From Mariprofundaceae bacterium (GTDB lineage: Bacteria > Pseudomonadota > Zetaproteobacteria > Mariprofundales > Mariprofundaceae): a stretch of DNA of 12,931 nucleotides. Below, piece after piece: positions 1 through 6,304 of this stretch. The DNA is taken from NCBI GenBank assembly GCA_030950975.1, contig JAUZQL010000150.1, positions 1 through 12,931 on the forward strand, in the 5' to 3' direction. Every line of letters begins with the position of its first letter. Positions within the stretch are counted from its first letter, which is position 1. A program made the position numbers and the translations under genes. The notes beneath the pieces are model-generated. The model saw only the letters and a program-made list of their open reading frames with translations, was not told the origin of the DNA and did no database searches.

Positions 1-336
1 CTGCCCAAACCCTTCAATGACATGCCCTGCGGCACCTGGTCCTTCTTGACCATGCAATAAAATCAAACGGGTGGTTGCGACATTTAAAGACAAGCGAAAC
101 AAGGTCGTTAACAATAACAAAGCAGGGAAAATTGAAAAATCCATCGGGCGTAATACATAAATGGAGGTCAATAAAATCATCAAACCCGTGGCGATATTGA
201 ATGCCAACAAAATATCCATCAACCACAAAGGCAAGGGAACCATCATAATAAGCAGAATAAGCAGTACACCAACCGCAAGCATCACATCAGTGTGACGACC
301 CATTCCCTTAAGCCCTGAAATTACGGTTTGTTGCAT
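1..336 (-). CDS. flhA: Flagellar biosynthesis protein FlhA, N-terminal part (3' end beyond window)
   Basis: FlhA is the large inner-membrane component of the flagellar type III export gate; it forms a ring whose cytoplasmic domain docks substrates and chaperones. Only the first 112 codons are present, and the frame is still open at base 1. The visible part has two hydrophobic helices (about residues 18-37 and 40-62), then the conserved family segment TTLFRLSLNVATTRLIL at residues 77-93, which closely matches the FlhA/FHIPEP family. The start is the ATG at 336: an in-frame TAA lies two codons upstream, so no earlier start is possible. An AGGAGG lies 12 nt upstream. The gene follows flhB after 41 bp and is the last flagellar gene in view. 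The truncation is caused by the window edge. Confidence 0.96.
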   Translation of the reverse strand, partial: MQQTVISGLKGMGRHTDVMLAVGVLLILLIMMVPLPLWLMDILLAFNIATGLMILLTSIYVLRPMDFSIFPALLLLTTLFRLSLNVATTRLILLHGQEGPGAAGHVIEGFGQ

Positions 337-348
337 GCTGACTTATAT

Positions 349-354
349 CCTCCT
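349..354 (-). promoter_or_regulatory. Ribosome binding site of flhA
   Basis: A perfect AGGAGG (CCTCCT on the plus strand) lies 12 nt before the flhA ATG. The spacing is longer than usual, but it is the only purine-rich motif in the short flhB-flhA gap, and the in-frame stop just before the ATG leaves no other start. Confidence 0.6.
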
Positions 355-377
355 GCTTATTTTACTGGTGAATAATT

Positions 378-1451
378 TTACGCTTCTGTTCGTGCCCGAT
401 AGACCTCTGCTAAAATAATCGCTACCGCTTCAAACATATCTCCAGGAATTTCATCGCCCACTTTCACCACCTTGAACAAGGAACGTGCCAAAGGTTTGTT
501 TTCACGAATAGGCACTTCATTTTCACGCGCAATACGGCGAATTTGTTCGGCAATTTTGCCCTTTCCTAGCGCCACCACTTTCGGTGCAGCATTGGGACTT
601 AACTCATCATATTTTAATGCAATAGCGATGTGGGTAGGATTGGTAATGACCACATCTGCTTTCGGTACATCTTGCATCATGCGGTTGCGTGATTGTTCCA
701 TTTGAATTTGGCGAATTTTACCTTTAAGTTGGGGATCACCCTCACTTTCTTTATGCTCATCACGTATTTCTTTCATCGACATTTTCAATGATTTGGTATG
801 TTCCCAGCGTTGATAAAGCACATCCGCTAAAGCAATGACAAAAAACAGTGCGGCGACAACCCCCGCAATTTTCACGCTTCCCGTCACCAGCAACGCAGCA
901 ATATCATCCACACCCTTGCGTGATGACATCAGTGTAATTTCTAGCATATTATTTAAAACCACCCAACACACCGATGAAATAATCACCAGTTTAAGAATCG
1001 ATTTTATAAATTCGGCTAAGGATTTGGTGGAAAACAAACGTTTAAAGCCTTTCATGGGGCTTACTTTTTCAAACTTGGGTTGCAATGTTTCAAAGGTAAA
1101 TACAGGGCCCGATACCAAAAATGCCACCAACATGCCAATCAACATCACTGGCACTGCTACTGGCAAAATCATCATCGCCAAATCCCATGTCACACTCATC
1201 AATAAATGCTGTATGCCCTTAGGCGTGACATCCAATTGAACCGCTCCCGACAAATAAAGCACCATCATATTCATCATATGAGATGCCAACCAAGCGCCAA
1301 GCCCTGTCACCGCCAGCGATGAAATTAAAAGAAATGAAATCGCAGTTGCTGGCTCTTTACTGCTGGGTACTTGACCTTTTTTTCGCGCATCATCAATACG
1401 TTTCTGGGATGCGTCCTCGGTCTGTTGACTTTTATCTTGGTCGTCAGCCAC
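378..1451 (-). CDS. flhB: Flagellar export switch protein FlhB
   Basis: FlhB is the inner-membrane export-gate subunit that switches specificity from rod/hook to filament substrates by autocleavage. The 357-residue length is normal for the family. The N-terminal part begins with a charged stretch (residues 11-35, TEDASQKRIDDARKKGQ) typical of FlhB/YscU proteins. Hydrophobic helices follow at about 38-60, 89-118, 150-172 and 188-212, then a positively charged linker (213-260). The cytoplasmic autoprotease motif NPTH is intact at residues 271-274, so self-cleavage between N271 and P272 is expected. The start is a GTG at 1451, overlapping the 3' end of fliR by 8 nt (GTGGCTGA). No strong Shine-Dalgarno sequence is seen, so translational coupling to fliR is likely. 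Confidence 0.97.
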   Translation of the reverse strand: MADDQDKSQQTEDASQKRIDDARKKGQVPSSKEPATAISFLLISSLAVTGLGAWLASHMMNMMVLYLSGAVQLDVTPKGIQHLLMSVTWDLAMMILPVAVPVMLIGMLVAFLVSGPVFTFETLQPKFEKVSPMKGFKRLFSTKSLAEFIKSILKLVIISSVCWVVLNNMLEITLMSSRKGVDDIAALLVTGSVKIAGVVAALFFVIALADVLYQRWEHTKSLKMSMKEIRDEHKESEGDPQLKGKIRQIQMEQSRNRMMQDVPKADVVITNPTHIAIALKYDELSPNAAPKVVALGKGKIAEQIRRIARENEVPIRENKPLARSLFKVVKVGDEIPGDMFEAVAIILAEVYRARTEA

Positions 1452-2226
1452 CTGACAACGCTCGCATCATCGTTGGCAACTGCTGCCCCAACGATGCAAA
1501 TGCGGCATTCGTCAAAGAAATGACGGCAGGAAGTGAGAGAGATAAGGTAATTAAGCCCACACTCAACGTGATTGGGAAACTTACGAAGAATACTTGAATT
1601 TGAGGTACGGCACGTGCAGCTAAACCCAAAGCAACATTGACAAAAAACAGCAACAACAACACAGGAGCCATCAAGCGAACGCCTAATTCAAACATCTGAG
1701 CAGCCGCATCATTTAACAAACCCCAACCTTGAAAAGACCAAGGCTGTCCAATAGGCAAAACACGAAAGGAATCAGCCAGTGCCAATAAAAATGCATGGTG
1801 TGCACCTGAATCCAACCATAGCAACATGGCAAGAACACTTACAAACTGCGCAATAATCGCACCTTGTGCCGACGTTGCAGGGTCAAACACATTGGCAATT
1901 GCCATCCCCATTTGGAAACTCATCACCTGACCTGCAAACTGAACCGTTGCAAAAATAAGGTTCGCAAGCAATGCCAACACACCCGCAAATAACATTTCTT
2001 GCACGGCCAACAAGATAAAGGTTAGCGGTTCGGGCTTAAATGGGACAACATCTTGTGAAACAATGGGGTATAAAAGGAAGCTAATCATTAAGATTAATCC
2101 CATCTTTACAGGCTGCGGCACTAATTTATGCCCCAACACTGGAATTAAAATCATTAAGGCACTGACACGAAGAAAAATCAAAAATGCAACCATCACATCT
2201 TGCTCAGAAGGCATAGGAAATAACAT
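1444..2226 (-). CDS. fliR: Flagellar biosynthesis protein FliR
   Basis: FliR is an integral membrane component of the flagellar type III export gate; it assembles with FliP and FliQ into the core pore and contacts FlhB. The 260-residue protein is hydrophobic throughout, with several predicted membrane helices (for example residues 12-32, 40-56, 68-95, 125-150 and 180-245). The conserved segment SFQMGMAIANVFDP is at residues 103-116. The first Met is used here; Met5 is a possible alternative. A weak AAGAG lies upstream. It is separated from fliQ by 9 bp and overlaps flhB by 8 nt, consistent with one transcript. Confidence 0.96.
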   Translation of the reverse strand: MLFPMPSEQDVMVAFLIFLRVSALMILIPVLGHKLVPQPVKMGLILMISFLLYPIVSQDVVPFKPEPLTFILLAVQEMLFAGVLALLANLIFATVQFAGQVMSFQMGMAIANVFDPATSAQGAIIAQFVSVLAMLLWLDSGAHHAFLLALADSFRVLPIGQPWSFQGWGLLNDAAAQMFELGVRLMAPVLLLLFFVNVALGLAARAVPQIQVFFVSFPITLSVGLITLSLSLPAVISLTNAAFASLGQQLPTMMRALSGG

Positions 2227-2235
2227 CTAATGCTC

Positions 2236-2505
2236 TTAATTCAATAAGCTTGGAATACTATTGAAGATATGCTGGGTATAAGCCACCATTTTTTCAATCA
2301 TCCAGCCTGCTGCTAATACAAGAATTAAAAACACCGCAATAATTTTAGGCACAAAGGTTAGTGTCATTTCTTGAATTTGTGTGACGGCTTGAAATAACGA
2401 AATCAAAACCCCCACCACCAATGCCACCAAAAGCATCGGCATGGACAGCATCAACACCATTTTCAACGCATCTACACCATAGTGAACAACCATATCAGGA
2501 TTCAT
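2236..2505 (-). CDS. fliQ: Flagellar biosynthesis protein FliQ
   Basis: FliQ is a small two-helix membrane subunit of the flagellar type III export gate. From the ATG at 2505 the protein is 89 residues, the usual FliQ length, and starts MNPDMVVHYGVDALK, as expected for the family. Two membrane helices are visible (about 13-37 and 52-70), separated by the conserved FQAVTQIQEMTLTFVPKI segment at 38-55. The frame is also open upstream to a TTG at 2541, which would add 12 atypical residues; family length favours 2505. No clear Shine-Dalgarno sequence precedes either start. In most proteobacterial flagellar clusters fliP lies directly upstream; here a repeat-rich gap and a DUF429 gene take its place. 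Confidence 0.94.
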   Translation of the reverse strand: MNPDMVVHYGVDALKMVLMLSMPMLLVALVVGVLISLFQAVTQIQEMTLTFVPKIIAVFLILVLAAGWMIEKMVAYTQHIFNSIPSLLN

Positions 2506-2520
2506 AAACAGTCTAAAAGC

Positions 2521-2533
2521 AATATATATACCA
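2521..2533 (-). promoter_or_regulatory. Possible extended -10 promoter element before fliQ
   Basis: Read on the minus strand, the sequence TGGTATATATATT has the form of an extended -10 element (TG, one base, then TATATA) 16-20 nt before the fliQ ATG at 2505. No convincing -35 box is seen. If it is used, transcription would start inside the longer TTG-initiated frame and only the 89-residue FliQ could be made. This is a weak inference from pattern alone. Confidence 0.22.
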
Positions 2534-2577
2534 GTATTCAAAATCTCATGCTTTTAGGGGTTTAAGCATCCTTTGGA

Positions 2578-2612
2578 AGTACGGTGTTAGCCGTACTCTC
2601 ATGTGCGGCTAA
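2578..2612. repeat. Two overlapping, mutually exclusive hairpins
   Basis: Hairpin A pairs AGTACGG (2578-2584) with CCGTACT (2591-2597) around a 6-nt loop. Hairpin B pairs TTAGCCG (2587-2593) with CGGCTAA (2606-2612). On the plus strand hairpin B extends to 10 pairs (TTAGCCGTAC/GTGCGGCTAA, with one U-G pair) around TCTCAT. Bases 2591-2596 serve both stems, so only one hairpin can form at a time. Hairpin B is more stable in plus-strand RNA than in minus-strand RNA. Confidence 0.6.
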
Positions 2613-2620
2613 AAGAGCAA

Positions 2621-2686
2621 AGGGATCAAGTCTTATTTCGCGCATTCCATCTCACTTATAAACCCGCAAAATAATACCTGATCCCT
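2621..2686. repeat. 22-bp imperfect inverted repeat, RAYT/IS200-associated type
   Basis: The left arm at 2621-2642 (AGGGATCAAGTCTTATTTCGCG is its plus-strand reading, 22 bases, given by its ends AGGGATC and TTCGCG) matches the reverse complement of the right arm at 2665-2686 at 19 of 22 positions, around a 22-nt centre. From memory, the core GATCAGGTCTTATTTTGCG resembles the ends that flank REP-associated tyrosine transposase (RAYT, IS200-like) genes in gammaproteobacteria. No transposase is present, so this would be a solo, non-autonomous copy. The repeat is directly visible; the family assignment is an inference. Confidence 0.55.
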
Positions 2687-2707
2687 ATTTTCTCTCAATT
2701 TAACTGG

Positions 2708-3418
2708 TTAGCCATTGGAATAAACGATTTCCATTTTTATCCCAACGTCATCAATTTCTGAATCATTTGGTATTGTTTCTAAATTTTGATTTAATTTAGC
2801 TGTTACTGCACCTATCATAGCATCTAAAATATCATCTTTAGCAACCTCTTTGCGAAGAAATCGATCTAAAGATTCATTGAAAATATCTTGAGTCTGAGGA
2901 CAATACCTTGATAAAATTTCAAGTCTCTCATCAATACCGTTTTGTTGTTTTTTAGGATGAACCATTGCTTGCTTATTATTAAGAGCCCAAAAGCAAACTT
3001 CAGGATGCATTTCACGAAAATTATTTATAATTGAATTACCTTGAATAAATAAGTCTACCTCTTTAATTTTCCCTGAAATTGCCCAACTTTGTTTTGACAG
3101 TTTTCTTCCAGTATTTTTCTCATTCACTTGGCTAGCTTCATTTTCATCTAAACAGTAAATTGCTTCTCTACAAGGTGCTGGAAAAACACTTGATCTTCGG
3201 TTTCCTAAAACTTTTCTAGCTAGCTTATCACATAACCTTTCTTTTTTATCTTGACCTTTTAAACCAATAGGAATATCAATTAACACTAATTTACTATCCG
3301 TAATTTGAGGTAAGAAATCTTTTATTTCTTTTACTACACCAATTTTCCATTTTTCATTATCATCCAAGGAAACAAAAAACCACCCTTTTTTACATCCATC
3401 AATCCCAATATATTTCAT
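2708..3418 (-). CDS. DUF429 family protein (RNase H-like fold, function unknown)
   Basis: This is a 236-residue protein of the DUF429 family, whose biochemical role is not established; the fold is thought to be RNase H/actin-like. The hallmarks appear in order: GIDGCKKGW at 5-13, IDIPIGL at 47-53, a conserved RLCD..AR..LG block at 61-72, RRSSVFPAP at 74-82, HPE at 138-140 and KDDILDA at 194-200. The acidic residues D7, D48 and D195/D196 could form a metal site, as in other RNase H-like enzymes; this is inferred. The ATG at 3418 is preceded by AAGAGG at 8 nt. The gene is clearly more AT-rich than its neighbours: 16 of 60 bases are G or C in 2761-2820, against 34 of 60 in 841-900 within flhB. 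This suggests recent transfer. It has gaps of about 200 bp on both sides and is not part of either adjoining operon. Confidence 0.88.
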   Translation of the reverse strand: MKYIGIDGCKKGWFFVSLDDNEKWKIGVVKEIKDFLPQITDSKLVLIDIPIGLKGQDKKERLCDKLARKVLGNRRSSVFPAPCREAIYCLDENEASQVNEKNTGRKLSKQSWAISGKIKEVDLFIQGNSIINNFREMHPEVCFWALNNKQAMVHPKKQQNGIDERLEILSRYCPQTQDIFNESLDRFLRKEVAKDDILDAMIGAVTAKLNQNLETIPNDSEIDDVGIKMEIVYSNG

Positions 3419-3426
3419 ACAATAAA

Positions 3427-3432
3427 CCTCTT
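3427..3432 (-). promoter_or_regulatory. Ribosome binding site of the DUF429 gene
   Basis: AAGAGG (CCTCTT on the plus strand) lies 8 nt upstream of the ATG at 3418. It supports this start and independent translation of the gene. Confidence 0.65.
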
Positions 3433-3446
3433 AATTTACTAGCTAA

Positions 3447-3542
3447 TTTGATACTCAAAATTTTACATTACGCTTATCTATAAGATTAGCAATATATTCA
3501 GCGATCAGCTCATTTCTCGTATTCTATCTCATGAGTATCAAA
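3447..3542. repeat. 11-bp perfect inverted repeat flanking an AT-rich spacer
   Basis: TTTGATACTCA at 3447-3457 is the exact reverse complement of TGAGTATCAAA at 3532-3542, with 74 nt between the arms. The repeat ends 28 bp upstream of the DUF429 start. It may be an operator pair, the ends of a small inserted element, or the arms of a long hairpin; the sequence does not decide between these. Confidence 0.5.
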
Positions 3543-3621
3543 ATATTTTCAATAAAAGCACTTGAAATGCCCATTTTTTAAAATTGTAAATCGTTTTGTA
3601 ATGCATGCTAAATAGTTACAA

Positions 3622-4761
3622 TCAATCATCCGTATCATCCAACAACTGAAAATCAGCTTGAGCGATGACAACACCATTCACCACCACTTCAATCACATGC
3701 TTCCCCGAATAATAATGACGTGTCGTTATCTTCTTGATGGCATGTTGTTTTGTGAATTTTAGCGTCTCTCCTGCATTTAAGTTTTTTGTTCGCCACTTAA
3801 ATACTTTAGCGGATAATTGACCCTTTGCCTTGCGATGGTGAATGACATAATCAATCATCAAAGGCTGGCTCTTTTCGGAATTTGAAGACAATGATAATGA
3901 AAACGTCAAATGATGACCCAATATCACCACTGGCGTATGAATATCAAAACTGACCTTTTTGATGTTGGGTGAATCATAAGAAAACAGCCTCAACACTCTT
4001 TTATTGCCCTGTTTAAGCAGGTTACGGCAAGCATGGCGAAGCAATGTTAATCGCTCTGGACTTGCATCGTTCATCCATTTTTCTGCAATATCAGCGACAA
4101 TATTGGGATGATCCTTGGCAATATCATTCAAATTATTGGCGACGGAACGCCTGACATACGCTTCTCGATCATCTTTAAGACGTTCAAGCACTTCAATCAC
4201 GGGCATCGGATCGTTCATAAACTGCGTGATTTGCCTTGCCCAAGGTAAACGAGGTCGAATGCCTTCGGAGGCTAAACGCCGCACATGTTTATTCTCATCT
4301 TGAGTCCACTCTTTTATCATCAACATCGTTGCTTCGCCATGTCGGGGCAAAAAATAACGCACCGCAAATTCAGCCGAAAAACGCTTGGTCAAGGCTTTCA
4401 ATACCGACATAGAGACATCAAAATGTTCCTGCCCTTGCACCGCAACATAATGACTCATCGGCATTATTGCCCAACCTGAAATACCTGTGTCATCAACGGT
4501 GGAAGAAAATCCATTGTCTTCTTTTTCAGAACCTAAACTAGCTAAAATAAGCTTACTCGCCGCAACAAAATCATTGGGCAAATAGACAAGCATTGCCTTG
4601 GCAATGTGTTCTGAACGTTGCTTTAGCTCCAATGTGCTTAAATCGTTTGATGCCATCATGCAAAAGCCATCACTATCAAATGAAGGGCAATGAGCTTTGA
4701 AATGCCGTGCCATGCCACGAATCATGGTTTCATTGAAGTGATTCTTTAACGGTTCAACCAT
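3622..4761 (-). CDS. alkC: AlkC-type DNA alkylation repair protein (HEAT repeats plus C-terminal Ig-like domain)
   Basis: AlkC/AlkD-family proteins are DNA glycosylases that remove N3-alkylated purines (AlkC also 3-methylcytosine) using a scaffold of HEAT-like repeats. This 379-residue protein has the AlkC layout. An all-helical region at about 1-265 includes DENKHVRRLASEGIRPRLPW at 155-174 and the next repeat DDREAYVRRSVANNLNDIA at 197-215. A beta-rich tail at about 270-379, with charged and strand-forming segments, fits the Ig-like domain found in many AlkC proteins. The ATG at 4761 overlaps the bioD stop by 8 nt (ATGGTTGA), so translation is probably coupled. It is the last gene of a nuclease-bioC-bioD-alkC operon. 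AlkD-like proteins lacking the tail are the alternative; the tail and length favour AlkC. Confidence 0.85.
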   Translation of the reverse strand: MVEPLKNHFNETMIRGMARHFKAHCPSFDSDGFCMMASNDLSTLELKQRSEHIAKAMLVYLPNDFVAASKLILASLGSEKEDNGFSSTVDDTGISGWAIMPMSHYVAVQGQEHFDVSMSVLKALTKRFSAEFAVRYFLPRHGEATMLMIKEWTQDENKHVRRLASEGIRPRLPWARQITQFMNDPMPVIEVLERLKDDREAYVRRSVANNLNDIAKDHPNIVADIAEKWMNDASPERLTLLRHACRNLLKQGNKRVLRLFSYDSPNIKKVSFDIHTPVVILGHHLTFSLSLSSNSEKSQPLMIDYVIHHRKAKGQLSAKVFKWRTKNLNAGETLKFTKQHAIKKITTRHYYSGKHVIEVVVNGVVIAQADFQLLDDTDD

Positions 4762-5392
4762 TCATGCTTATGCGACAAAATAAATCAACACTTTGAAAAA
4801 CTTGTGTGTTTGCATGTAGATAAGGTGCAATAGCTTGTGCGATTGATGCCACATCTTGTGTTCCTAAGGCATCATTGATGATGACATAAGCAGGTGTTCG
4901 TTGCGCATACTGCAATTGTTTTAAGCTCAAAATTGCATGATTGATGCAGCCTAATTTTGCGCCCACCACCAGTACCACTTGGCAATCAGGTAAATCCTGA
5001 ATCCAGTCCATGACTAAATATTGCTTCCTCAAAGGCACCATCAGCCCGCCAATGCCTTCAATCAAGGTAACATCATGCGTTTGCATCGCTTTTGCGCACC
5101 ATCTTTGTAAATACTTCGGTTCAAGGATTCGTTGTTCGGCTTGGGCAGCCATTGAGGGCGCTGCGGGCATGCTAAATGTGTACGCATTGATTGCTTCTGG
5201 TCTCTTGATGCCCTGAACGTTTGCCAATAAAGCGACATCTTCATTGATGCCATCATCATTGACACCACATGCGACAGGTTTTACTGCCTGTGCATCGATT
5301 CCTTTTGCCAGTAGTGCTTGAATCCAATGCGATGTCAGCCATGTTTTACCTGCATCCGTATCCGTGGCTGTGATAAAATACGTCGATTTCAT
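4754..5392 (-). CDS. bioD: Dethiobiotin synthetase BioD
   Basis: BioD closes the ureido ring of dethiobiotin from 7,8-diaminopelargonate, CO2 and ATP, the penultimate step of biotin synthesis. The 212-residue protein has the P-loop TDTDAGKT at 10-17, AVKPVACG at 36-43 (lysine 38), EGIGGLMVP at 112-120 and VVGAKLGCINHAILSLK at 142-158, closely matching E. coli BioD. Two changes stand out: the residue before the P-loop TDT is Ala9 where the family usually has Gly (GTDT), and the glycine-rich EGAGG motif reads EGIGG. The C-terminus is about a dozen residues shorter than the E. coli enzyme. It overlaps bioC by 4 nt (ATGA) and alkC by 8 nt, indicating one translationally coupled operon. A decayed copy of its 5' end lies near 7232-7267. 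Confidence 0.95.
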   Translation of the reverse strand: MKSTYFITATDTDAGKTWLTSHWIQALLAKGIDAQAVKPVACGVNDDGINEDVALLANVQGIKRPEAINAYTFSMPAAPSMAAQAEQRILEPKYLQRWCAKAMQTHDVTLIEGIGGLMVPLRKQYLVMDWIQDLPDCQVVLVVGAKLGCINHAILSLKQLQYAQRTPAYVIINDALGTQDVASIAQAIAPYLHANTQVFQSVDLFCRISMNG

Positions 5393-6285
5393 TGCAATTC
5401 GATAGGAATCACACCGCCTTTGGGAAGAAATGCAGCCTCTTTATACCATGCTTGAGCATACAAAGCTTCAAAACTGGCTCTTATTTTCCCATCTTCCATG
5501 CGATGCAATTCGCCATAAGTTGCATCCAATTCTTTGAGTAAACGCCGACCATACAATCCATTAGAACGCCCTGAAATCGCCGATGAAGATGCACCCAAAC
5601 CTTTCAATTCACGCACCAACGCCATCACATTGGGATAGCTTAGCGTCAATAAATCACTATCAATCACGGGTGCTTCCAAAGGCAATTTCGTAAACACATC
5701 ACCCAACGACATCACATCTGGAAAGGGAAGGACATGCCTTGCCTGACTTGTTTCCTTGCCTTCCGATAACTGAGCCAAGGATTGACGCAATTCGCTCAAG
5801 GTACGCCGCCCAAACGTTGAGAATAAAATCAATCCCCCCGGTGCCAAGACACGACGCATTTCCATCATCATGTCTTTCGGATTCGCCACCCATTGCATCG
5901 CAAGATTGGAAGTAATTAAATCAAAGGAGGCATCGGCAAACGGCATGGCGCACGCATCACCTGTGCAATGTTGGCGTTTTCCATGCCAAGGCAAGCGGCG
6001 GCGATGTTGTTTGCGTGTATAATTCACCATAGTTTCGGATAAATCACAGGCAACCACGTCGGATTTCTTAAATTTTTCAATCAATAAGCGAGTAAAATAA
6101 CCCGTGCCACAGCCGACATCTAAAATACGTTTCGGTGCAATTTTCGTGAAATTCAAATGCGCTAACAGTCGATCGGCAATTTCTCGCTGCAACACAGCAT
6201 GCTCATCGTAGGTTTCACACGCACGTGAGAAGGAACGCTTCACATGTGGGCGATAAATATGGGATGTTCTTAATGTTTTTGACAC
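5389..6285 (-). CDS. bioC: Malonyl-ACP O-methyltransferase BioC
   Basis: BioC methylates malonyl-ACP with S-adenosylmethionine, disguising it so that the fatty-acid synthesis machinery can build the pimeloyl chain of biotin. The 298-residue protein has a class I methyltransferase motif RILDVGCGTGYFTRLL at 53-68 and the acidic motif II region VVACDLSETMV at 77-87. It also has the BioC hallmark SNLAMQWV at 126-133 and the post-motif MRRVLAPGGLILFSTFG at 143-159. The N-terminus (RSFSRACETYDEHAVLQ, 17-33) matches the BioC pattern of a conserved R.F.RAA.TYD.HA block. The start is a GTG at 6285 with GGAG 5 nt upstream. It overlaps bioD by 4 nt and follows the nuclease gene after 19 bp. Confidence 0.94.
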   Translation of the reverse strand: MSKTLRTSHIYRPHVKRSFSRACETYDEHAVLQREIADRLLAHLNFTKIAPKRILDVGCGTGYFTRLLIEKFKKSDVVACDLSETMVNYTRKQHRRRLPWHGKRQHCTGDACAMPFADASFDLITSNLAMQWVANPKDMMMEMRRVLAPGGLILFSTFGRRTLSELRQSLAQLSEGKETSQARHVLPFPDVMSLGDVFTKLPLEAPVIDSDLLTLSYPNVMALVRELKGLGASSSAISGRSNGLYGRRLLKELDATYGELHRMEDGKIRASFEALYAQAWYKEAAFLPKGGVIPIELQ

Positions 6286-6290
6286 AATGT

Positions 6291-6294
6291 CTCC
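6291..6294 (-). promoter_or_regulatory. Ribosome binding site deciding the GTG start of bioC
   Basis: TGGAGA (core GGAG) lies 5 nt upstream of the GTG at 6285. It supports GTG as the initiation codon; the first in-frame ATG is far downstream, past conserved residues. Confidence 0.6.
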
Positions 6295-6304
6295 AGAAAT
6301 ACAA

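Larger units (their letters stand above)
2542..2707. other. Structured non-coding gap between fliQ and the DUF429 gene
   Basis: No coding potential is seen. The stretch is packed with inverted repeats: a 6-bp stem at 2548-2569 (ATGCTT/AAGCAT), two overlapping hairpins at 2578-2612 and a 22-bp imperfect inverted repeat at 2621-2686. Such density is typical of REP-like or miniature mobile elements and not of an ordinary operon spacer. It could also reduce read-through from the DUF429 gene into fliQ, but no classical hairpin followed by a long T run is present. Confidence 0.6.
3419..3621. other. AT-rich intergenic region upstream of the DUF429 gene
   Basis: No gene is seen. It contains the DUF429 ribosome binding site (AAGAGG, plus-strand 3427-3432), an 11-bp inverted repeat (3447-3457 with 3532-3542) and a small CTTAT/ATAAG palindrome at 3473-3484. 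It also holds a weak 5-pair stem at 3558-3570 with TTTT just beyond it on the minus strand, which could end alkC transcription. The DUF429 promoter should lie here, but no sigma-70 pair stands out. Confidence 0.5.

Noticed and set aside
472..1597. Plus-strand open frames inside flhB and fliR
   Set aside because: They lie antisense to well-conserved flagellar genes, match no family and lack ribosome binding sites; they arise from the codon pattern of the opposite strand.
2506..2541. TTG start for FliQ adding 12 residues
   Set aside because: The family length is 89 residues, reached exactly from the ATG at 2505; the extension has no conserved sequence or ribosome binding site.
2578..2612. Group II intron domain V
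   Set aside because: The hairpins loosely recall domain V, but the AGC triad, bulge and GAAA-type loop are not present and no reverse transcriptase is nearby.
3554..3570. Intrinsic terminator after alkC
   Set aside because: The stem has only five pairs including a wobble and the T run is only four bases; too weak to call as a feature on its own.
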